Program-made: the position numbers and the translations under genes | The notes under the pieces: generated by a model | Database searches by the model: none | Told to the model about the DNA's origin: nothing | Seen by the model: only the letters and a program-made list of their open reading frames with translations | Shown here: positions 14,886 to 19,340 of the stretch, piece after piece | Layout: each line of letters starts with the position of its first letter | How positions within the stretch are numbered: position 1 is the stretch's first letter | Source: JALYNX01 sp035292605 | GTDB lineage: Bacteria > Actinomycetota > Acidimicrobiia > Spongiisociales > ZC4RG35 | Direction of reading: 5' to 3' | NCBI GenBank assembly: GCA_035292605.1 | Contig: DATDPT010000145.1 | Span: 1 to 19,340, forward strand | DNA: 19,340 nt

Positions 14886-15385
14886 GCCCGGAGGTGTCAC
14901 CGGCCGGCTTCCGGGTCGGTTGGGGTTTCGATGCTCACCCCCTCAACGGCGAGCCCCCCCTTCTCCTTGGCGGGATAACCGTTTCGGAAACCGTTGGGGT
15001 CTCGGCAACCTCTGATGGTGATGTGCTCACCCACGCGGTGATCGATGCTCTTCTAGGGGCGTGTTCGCTGGGCGACCTCGGCGAGCACTTCCCATCCGAT
15101 GACCCTGCCCTGAAGGGAGCCGACTCCATGGAGCTCCTGGGACGGACCGTGGTCATGGCGACCAAGTCCGGCTGGCAGGTCAACCATGTCGATGCGACCG
15201 TGATCGCAGAGACGGTCCGAATCGCTTTGTTCCGTGGGGAAATCCGGACTCGTCTCGCCGACGCCCTTGGCCTGGCTGTGGAGTCGGTTTCGGTCAAAGC
15301 CACCACCACCGACGGTCTCGGGTTCATCGGCAGCGGCGAAGGTCTGGCAGTGGTGGCTGTGGTCACCGTGGGCGCCCTGCCGTAA
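14882..15385 (+). CDS. ispF: 2-C-methyl-D-erythritol 2,4-cyclodiphosphate synthase
   Basis: Converts CDP-methylerythritol 2-phosphate to the cyclic diphosphate with loss of CMP in the MEP isoprenoid pathway. The metal ligands are visible: D17 and H19 in GFDAHPL, and H51 in SDGDVLTHAVID. GDLGEHFPSDD and the C-terminal TTTDGLGFIGSGEG (family TTxExLGFxGxxEG) complete the active-site motifs. The 167 residues are normal for a single-domain IspF; no cytidylyltransferase (IspD) domain is fused to it. ATG 14882 overlaps the carD stop. The TAA stop is part of the proposed cysS -10 hexamer. Confidence 0.95.
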   Translation: MSPEVSPAGFRVGWGFDAHPLNGEPPLLLGGITVSETVGVSATSDGDVLTHAVIDALLGACSLGDLGEHFPSDDPALKGADSMELLGRTVVMATKSGWQVNHVDATVIAETVRIALFRGEIRTRLADALGLAVESVSVKATTTDGLGFIGSGEGLAVVAVVTVGALP

Positions 15386-15388
15386 CAT
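15360..15388 (+). promoter_or_regulatory. Candidate leaderless promoter of cysS
   Basis: TAACAT (15383-15388) ends six bases before the cysS ATG, and TGGTCA (15360-15365) lies 17 bases upstream of it, giving a plausible -35/-10 pair. Transcription would begin at or next to the A of the start codon, and no ribosome site is present. The hexamer includes the ispF stop codon. Confidence 0.45.
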
Positions 15389-15394
15389 CTGGCG

Positions 15395-16786
15395 ATGCTC
15401 CGGGTCCACAGCACGCTTCACCGCGCGGTCGTCCCCTTCGATCCTCGTGACGAGGGCAAGGTCGCCATGTATGTCTGTGGCCCGACGGTGCAATCCGAGC
15501 CCCACGTCGGTCACGGGCGCTCCGCGGTCGCTTTCGACGTGATCCGGCGTTATCTCGCCTGGCGGGGTTACGACGTGCTCTTCGTCCGCAATGTCACCGA
15601 CATCGAGGACAAGATCATCGCCGCTGCCCTCGAGGCCGGGGAGAGTGTGGAGACTCTTGCCGAGAAGATGGCGAAGCGGTTCTCCGATGCCTACGAGGCA
15701 TTGGGGATCTTGGAGCCTGACATCGAGCCCAAGGCGACCGAGCACATCCCTGACATCATCTCCCTGATCCAGACCCTCATCGATCGCGGCCTTGCCTATG
15801 TCTCCGAAGGAGATGTCTACTGCTCGGTGCGTTCGTTGGAGGGTTACGGGAAGCTGTCAGGCATGGATCCCGATGAGCTGCGCTCGGGTTATCGGATCGA
15901 GGTCGGCGAGGCCAAGCAAGACCCGCTCGACTTTGCCCTGTGGAAGGCAGCCAAGCCAGGGGAGCCCTGGTGGGACTCACCGTGGGGGTCGGGCCGCCCC
16001 GGGTGGCACATCGAGTGCTCGGCAATGGCCTCGAAGTACCTCGGTGAGGACTTCGACATCCACGGTGGCGGAACCGATCTCATCTTCCCCCATCATGAGA
16101 ACGAGATCGCTCAGAGCGAGGGAGCCACGGGGAGGACCTTCTGTCGTTATTGGCTCCACAACGGCATGGTCAACCTCGGCGGGGAGAAGATGTCCAAGTC
16201 GACCGGGGTCGTGGTGGATCTGGCCACGCTCTTGGAGGATCATGGGGGTCGGGCCCTACGTCTTCTCTACCTCCGGGCTCACTACCGCTCGCCTCTCGAT
16301 TACTCCGAGGAGCTTCTGGCCGAGGCCGCCGAGGCCCTGGACCGATTGCACCGGTTCGGCGATCGGGTTAAGGGAGGACCGCCCGATCCCGAGGCGTTGG
16401 CCCGCTTTGTTGAGGTGATGGACGACGATTTCGGGACTCCCCAAGCCATTTCCCTGCTCTTCGACCTGGTCAGAGACGGCAATCGGATCCTCGATGAAGG
16501 CGGCGACGCCTCTTCGATCGCCGGCGCCGTGGCCGAGATCGTCGAAGTCCTCGGGCTGGACGATGCCAGCATGCCTGCCGATGACTCCGTCGACTTGGTG
16601 CATTTGGCCGAGCGGTTCGGGATCACAGGGGACGACCGCGAGATCCTGGAGACACTGGTCGCGATGCGCAATCGAGCCCGGGCCGAGAAGCGATTCGACG
16701 AGGCCGATGCGATTCGCGGCGAGTTGGACCAGGTGGGTGTGATCCTCGAAGACGGGCCACATGGCACCAAGTGGCTTCGGAAATAG
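15395..16786 (+). CDS. cysS: Cysteinyl-tRNA synthetase
   Basis: Class I synthetase that charges tRNA-Cys. The N-terminal catalytic core has C28 in YVCGPTV (zinc ligand and substrate binding), the HIGH-type motif HVGHGRS from residue 37, the zinc-binding ECSAMA and HHENE segments, and KMSKS at 265-269. The helical tRNA-binding part follows, ending in the EKRFDEADAIRGELDQVGVILEDG-like tail common to CysS and MshC relatives. At 463 residues it fits CysS rather than the shorter MshC ligase. The last 26 bases overlap the rlmB-like start. Confidence 0.96.
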   Translation: MLRVHSTLHRAVVPFDPRDEGKVAMYVCGPTVQSEPHVGHGRSAVAFDVIRRYLAWRGYDVLFVRNVTDIEDKIIAAALEAGESVETLAEKMAKRFSDAYEALGILEPDIEPKATEHIPDIISLIQTLIDRGLAYVSEGDVYCSVRSLEGYGKLSGMDPDELRSGYRIEVGEAKQDPLDFALWKAAKPGEPWWDSPWGSGRPGWHIECSAMASKYLGEDFDIHGGGTDLIFPHHENEIAQSEGATGRTFCRYWLHNGMVNLGGEKMSKSTGVVVDLATLLEDHGGRALRLLYLRAHYRSPLDYSEELLAEAAEALDRLHRFGDRVKGGPPDPEALARFVEVMDDDFGTPQAISLLFDLVRDGNRILDEGGDASSIAGAVAEIVEVLGLDDASMPADDSVDLVHLAERFGITGDDREILETLVAMRNRARAEKRFDEADAIRGELDQVGVILEDGPHGTKWLRK

Positions 16787-17534
16787 GGTCGAGGGTCTCC
16801 ATGCGGTAGAGGCCGCCGCAGCGGCGGGCCGAGTCCTCCGGCTCTTGGTCGAATCCCGACGCCGGGGGCGAGCCGAGGTCGAGGCATTGATCACATTGGT
16901 CGGCGAGGACCGGGTTTTGATGGTCGACGACGTCCGACCGCAGGCCGAGACCGAGACCCCCCAGGGCCTGGTGGCTGAATGCGAGCCGATCCTGCCGGTG
17001 GCGGTCGATGATCTGGTCGTGGAGAGGGCTGCGGTGGTGGTTCTCGATCACGTCCAGGATCCCCACAACGTGGGGGCGGTCGCTCGGAGTGCAGCCGCCT
17101 CAGGGATGACCGGGTTGCTCGTCTCTTCCCGGAGGGCCGCCCCTTTGTCCGCAGTAGCCTTCAAGGCGGCCGCCGGGGCGCTGGAGCGACTGCCGGTCTC
17201 GGTCGTCGGCTCGATCCCCGAAGCATTGAGCAGGCTGAAGGACCAAGGCCTATGGGTGGTGGGCCTCGACACCTCGGGGACGACCGAGCTGTTCGGTCTC
17301 GAGCTTCTAACCGAGCCGGTGGCGATGGTGGTCGGCGCCGAGGGTGCGGGTCTGAGCCGTCTCACCGCGGTCCGGTGCGACCTTGTCGCCTCGATCCCGA
17401 TGGCAGACGGCAGCGAGAGTCTCAATGCATCGGTTTCCGCTGCCCTGGCCGGGTTTGAGATAATGAGGGTCCGGCGCAGTGGGCCGGAATCGCCGGGTTA
17501 TCTCAGCCGGGGCGAGGATCCTCCCGTTCCGTAA
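16761..17534 (+). CDS. rlmB: SpoU/TrmH-family RNA 2'-O-methyltransferase, RlmB-like
   Basis: Transfers methyl from S-adenosylmethionine to a ribose 2'-OH, in RlmB the 23S rRNA guanosine near the peptidyl-transferase centre. The N-terminal substrate-binding domain opens with RVEGLHAVEAA, as in RlmB. The three SpoU motifs are present: LDHVQDPHNVGAVARSA from residue 95, VVGAEGAGLS, and IPMADGSESLNASVSAA, which form the trefoil-knot cofactor site. The 257 residues are typical. ATG 16761 lies within the cysS 3' end in another frame, so the two are probably cotranscribed. The exact RNA target is inferred from the cysS-rlmB order common in actinobacteria. Confidence 0.9.
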   Translation: MAPSGFGNRVEGLHAVEAAAAAGRVLRLLVESRRRGRAEVEALITLVGEDRVLMVDDVRPQAETETPQGLVAECEPILPVAVDDLVVERAAVVVLDHVQDPHNVGAVARSAAASGMTGLLVSSRRAAPLSAVAFKAAAGALERLPVSVVGSIPEALSRLKDQGLWVVGLDTSGTTELFGLELLTEPVAMVVGAEGAGLSRLTAVRCDLVASIPMADGSESLNASVSAALAGFEIMRVRRSGPESPGYLSRGEDPPVP

Positions 17535-17638
17535 ACCACGTCAAAGGGCCTTGCGCCTCATTGAGTCCGGAGCTTCGATCTCTGATCCTGTCCCAGCCTG
17601 ACGGAGGGAACAAGACCACCCTGGAGGGAGGGGTCGAA

Positions 17639-18469
17639 ATGCGCCTCTACACGGAGTACCTCTTCGGTCTGGGCCTCGCGCCCGGGACCGTCAGGATGTA
17701 CCGGTCGATGATGCAGCGGGCCCGTGATTGGGCCGACATCGAGGGGGTGGACCTGACTGACCCCAGACCTTCGGATCTGGTCGCGTTGAGGGGCGAGTTT
17801 GTCGAGTCGGCGGCGACCCTGCGCCAGGTGCGCTGCGCCTTGGTCCACTACTGGGACATGATGGAGGTGACCCAACCGCCGGTGAAGGCGCTGCGGGTGC
17901 CCCGCAAGCCGACCCCCCACTGGCGGGGTCTCGAAGTCGACGTGGCCACGGTGCTCGCCCATGAGGCGCTCAACTGGCATCCGGAGGGGACCGCGGTGCT
18001 GATCGGGTTATTCACCGGCCTGCGCCGCGCGGAGATCGCTTCGATGCGATGGGACCGTTTCACCCCCAGCCTCGACTGGTACACGGTGACGGGGAAGGGT
18101 GATTACACCGACACGATCCCGATCCACCCTGACCTCCGCGCTGTGCTCGAGGAGCACCGTGGCGGTTTCGTCTACCTGTTCCCAGGTGAAGGTCGACGCC
18201 ATGTCAACCCGGCGACAGTGTGGGCGTGGGTGAGAACCGTAAGTGAGGCCGCCGGCATGGAGCGGATCTCGACCCATCAGTTGCGGCACACCTCGATCGC
18301 CGCGGTCTGCGACCTGTTGGGGATCCGGGTAGCGCAGGCCTTCGCCCGGCACCGTCGGATCGACACCACCCAGATCTACACCCGAGTGACCAACGAACAA
18401 CTGCTCCGAGCAATGGAGGCCTTGCCATGGTTGAAGAGAAACGATCCGCCAACCGCGGCTGCAGCCTGA
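17639..18469 (+). CDS. Tyrosine recombinase/integrase
   Basis: Site-specific recombinase with a complete catalytic set: R129 in TGLRRAE, K153 in VTGKG, H213 and R216 in HQLRH, H238 in ARHRR, and nucleophile Y247 in QIYTRV. The N-terminal SAM-like core-binding domain (YLFGLGLAPGTVRMYRSMM) is present. I chose ATG 17639 because a very strong ribosome site (GGAGGGAGGGG) lies five bases upstream; an in-frame TTG at 17561 would add 26 residues. It has 276 residues. It may be a phage or element integrase or a resident Xer-like enzyme; the terminal motif lacks the usual LGH of XerC/D, favouring the former. It lies about 0.5 kb from a tRNA gene. The preceding gap 17535-17638 shows nothing else. Confidence 0.88.
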   Translation: MRLYTEYLFGLGLAPGTVRMYRSMMQRARDWADIEGVDLTDPRPSDLVALRGEFVESAATLRQVRCALVHYWDMMEVTQPPVKALRVPRKPTPHWRGLEVDVATVLAHEALNWHPEGTAVLIGLFTGLRRAEIASMRWDRFTPSLDWYTVTGKGDYTDTIPIHPDLRAVLEEHRGGFVYLFPGEGRRHVNPATVWAWVRTVSEAAGMERISTHQLRHTSIAAVCDLLGIRVAQAFARHRRIDTTQIYTRVTNEQLLRAMEALPWLKRNDPPTAAAA

Positions 18470-18512
18470 TGGCTAGGGTCGCGACCTGGCCGGCGGAGGC
18501 GAAAGGACAACG

Positions 18513-18908
18513 ATGCGAGACGTGACACGTTGGTGGCTGATCGGGTTGGGGGCTCTGATGGCTGCGGGCAGCTTCCTCCCCTGGGTGCAAGCGGGGCTCT
18601 TCTCGGCGGCGGGCACCTCCGGGGACGGTGTCTTCACGTTGATCGGCGGGGTGATCGTCGCCATCGTCGGACTGTCCAAGCAGGCATCGCTGGTCACTGC
18701 TGGCGGGGTAGTTCTCGTGGCCGGCTTCTCTCTGTGGGTCGTCTTCAATGTGACGGGGAACATAACCGGAATGCTGGTCGACGACTCGACCTTCGGTGCC
18801 GCCACTTATGGGACTGGGCTTTTCGTAACGGGCATTGCCAGTCTCCTCGCCATCATTGCCGGCGTCCAGTTAGGAAACGACTCCCGCAAGCCTCCCACGC
18901 TCGAGTAG
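18513..18908 (+). CDS. Small four-helix membrane protein, unknown function
   Basis: A 131-residue protein with four hydrophobic segments: WWLIGLGALMAAGSFLPWV, VFTLIGGVIVAIVGL, LVTAGGVVLVAGFSLWVVF and YGTGLFVTGIASLLAIIAGVQL, and a short polar C-terminus. The GSFLPW start resembles small actinobacterial membrane proteins of unknown role. ATG 18513 follows AAAGGA with five-base spacing. It stands 43 bases after the recombinase stop on the same strand, so it could share its transcript, and is followed by a strong terminator. No enzymatic motif is visible. Confidence 0.8.
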   Translation: MRDVTRWWLIGLGALMAAGSFLPWVQAGLFSAAGTSGDGVFTLIGGVIVAIVGLSKQASLVTAGGVVLVAGFSLWVVFNVTGNITGMLVDDSTFGAATYGTGLFVTGIASLLAIIAGVQLGNDSRKPPTLE

Positions 18909-18920
18909 AGCCACGCGAGA

Positions 18921-18948
18921 AAGCCCCCCTCCCGGAGGAGGGGGGCTT
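18921..18948. terminator. Strong 12-bp two-way terminator hairpin
   Basis: Perfect arms AAGCCCCCCTCC and GGAGGGGGGCTT around a CGGA tetraloop lie between the membrane-protein gene (+) and the tRNA (-). Read on the minus strand the stem is followed by TC, after a CTT stem end; read on the plus strand by GTGCTTTG. It probably serves both. Confidence 0.85.
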
Positions 18949-18956
18949 GTGCTTTG

Positions 18957-19031
18957 TGGCGGGGGCAGGATTTGAACCTGCGACCTCCTGGTTATGAGCC
19001 AGGCGAGCACTCCGTGCTGCTCCACCCCGCT
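18957..19031 (-). tRNA. tRNA-Met(CAU), initiator-like (fMet)
   Basis: The minus strand folds into a complete cloverleaf of 75 bases without encoded CCA: D stem GAGC/GCTC, anticodon stem CCTGG/CCAGG around CTCATAA, variable loop AGGTC, T arm GCAGG-TTCAAAT-CCTGC and acceptor strand ending CCCCGCC with discriminator A73. The TGGAGCAG start, A11:U24 pair and overall match to actinobacterial initiator tRNA mark it as the fMet type. Unusual points: the unpaired first position is A1/C72 instead of C1/A72, the 29:41 pair is U:A instead of G:C, and the D loop is one base longer than in Mycobacterium. The 3' end is followed by CAAAG. Confidence 0.9.
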
Positions 19032-19034
19032 ATG

Positions 19035-19063
19035 CGGAGGCGGTGGACCGTGCCACGCCTCCG
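19035..19063 (-). terminator. Hairpin between holin-like gene and tRNA
   Basis: CGGAGGCG(G)TGG pairs with CCACGCCTCCG over 11 bp with one bulged G and a six-base loop. It ends three bases from the mature tRNA 5' end. It may terminate the upstream minus-strand gene or be a leader structure removed during tRNA processing. Confidence 0.5.
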
Positions 19064-19071
19064 AGCATTGT

Positions 19072-19254
19072 TCAGACCGGTGACACCTGGCCGCGGCCTA
19101 CGAAGCCGAAGATGAGGGCGATCACCGATTCGACTGCATCCTGGCCTTCGATGCCGCCGGCCAGCGCCGCGTAGACAACGTTGCCGATGGCGAGGATGAG
19201 CGCCAGGTAGAGGATCGGCTCACGTGGCCACGTGAGCTTGAGGTTCTTGAACAT
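19072..19254 (-). CDS. Small holin-like phage-type membrane protein
   Basis: A 60-residue protein: a basic start (MFKNLKLTWPRE), one hydrophobic helix (PILYLALILAIGNVVYAALAGG), a second less hydrophobic one (AVESVIALIFGFVGRG) and the end QVSPV. This size and layout, and the tail of the type RxQVTP, match small membrane proteins common in actinophages, often annotated as putative holins. I recognise the pattern but cannot run a search. ATG 19254 has AAGGA just upstream. The frame is open to the window edge, but the upstream part lacks a ribosome site. A 20-base perfect palindrome lies inside the gene. It reads toward the tRNA. Confidence 0.6.
   Translation of the reverse strand: MFKNLKLTWPREPILYLALILAIGNVVYAALAGGIEGQDAVESVIALIFGFVGRGQVSPV
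19218..19237. repeat. Perfect 20-base palindrome
   Basis: GCTCACGTGGCCACGTGAGC is identical to its reverse complement over all 20 positions. It lies in the 5' part of the holin-like gene, covering the codons around Leu-Thr-Trp-Pro-Arg. It could bind a dimeric regulator or be a coincidence of coding. Confidence 0.7.
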
Positions 19255-19340
19255 GGGTTTCCTTTCTGGTTGGTGGCGGACCGGCTCGATGAAGCCGCGT
19301 CCGAAGAGGAGCCGGAGGATTCGTGGCCTGAGCATGGGGG

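Noticed and set aside
17535..18956. Search for a second copy of the tRNA 3' end as an attachment site near the recombinase
   Set aside because: No repeat of the TTCAAATCC-type T-arm region was seen elsewhere in the window.
18530..18997. ORF ending in GAGFEPATSWL
   Set aside because: This ending is the known false translation of tRNA genes; the ORF also overlaps the membrane-protein gene in another frame.
19255..19335. 27-codon upstream extension of the holin-like gene, or the tail of a gene beyond the window
   Set aside because: No ribosome site before the upstream ATG, and ATG 19254 has AAGGA. Three frames remain open near the edge, so a gene tail cannot be called.
1..19340. CRISPR array or transposon with terminal repeats
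   Set aside because: No regularly spaced repeats, transposase, or terminal inverted repeats with target duplications were seen by eye.

Overview
This window looks like chromosomal DNA of a high-GC actinobacterium. The evidence is the gene set and order clpC, then radA-disA-carD-ispF-cysS-rlmB, a CarD-type RNA polymerase-binding protein, frequent GTG starts, and several genes whose start codon lies a few bases after a -10-like hexamer (probable leaderless or short-leader transcripts). An Acidimicrobiia-like lineage is possible, but that is inference; the sequence does not settle the class.

Layout. 1-156 (-): the cut-off N-terminus of a membrane protein. 157-403: regulatory region of clpC with a good ClgR-type operator. 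404-3363 (+): clpC, which has an unusual single-repeat N-domain, then a secreted VanY-type D,D-carboxypeptidase. 3364-4674 (-): a membrane acyltransferase. 4741-5391 (+): a YhhQ/VUT-type transporter. 5447-10735 (+): a complete nucleoside-type ABC importer made of a BMP lipoprotein, a double ATPase and two permeases. The last three genes overlap, and a perfect 14-bp hairpin separates them from the lipoprotein gene. 10763-11707 (-): a zinc-ribbon membrane protein ending in a shared terminator hairpin. 11740-11862 (+): a 40-residue one-helix membrane protein. 11882-17534 (+): the housekeeping block radA (DNA repair), disA (c-di-AMP synthesis), carD (transcription), ispF (isoprenoids), cysS (translation) and rlmB-like (RNA methylation).

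The right end (17639-19340) differs from the rest. It holds a complete tyrosine recombinase, an unrecognised four-helix membrane protein, a strong two-way terminator, an initiator-like tRNA-Met(CAU) with unusual identity positions, and a 60-residue phage-holin-like membrane protein. This may be the edge of a prophage or integrative element, but no attachment-site duplication is visible inside the window.

I saw no CRISPR array, rRNA, or transposon with terminal repeats. The most interesting points are the ClpC N-domain contraction, the variant initiator tRNA next to phage-like genes, the small membrane ORF upstream of radA, the DGG variant of the DisA active-site motif, and the missing ispD between carD and ispF. 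I found no clearly novel multi-gene system.
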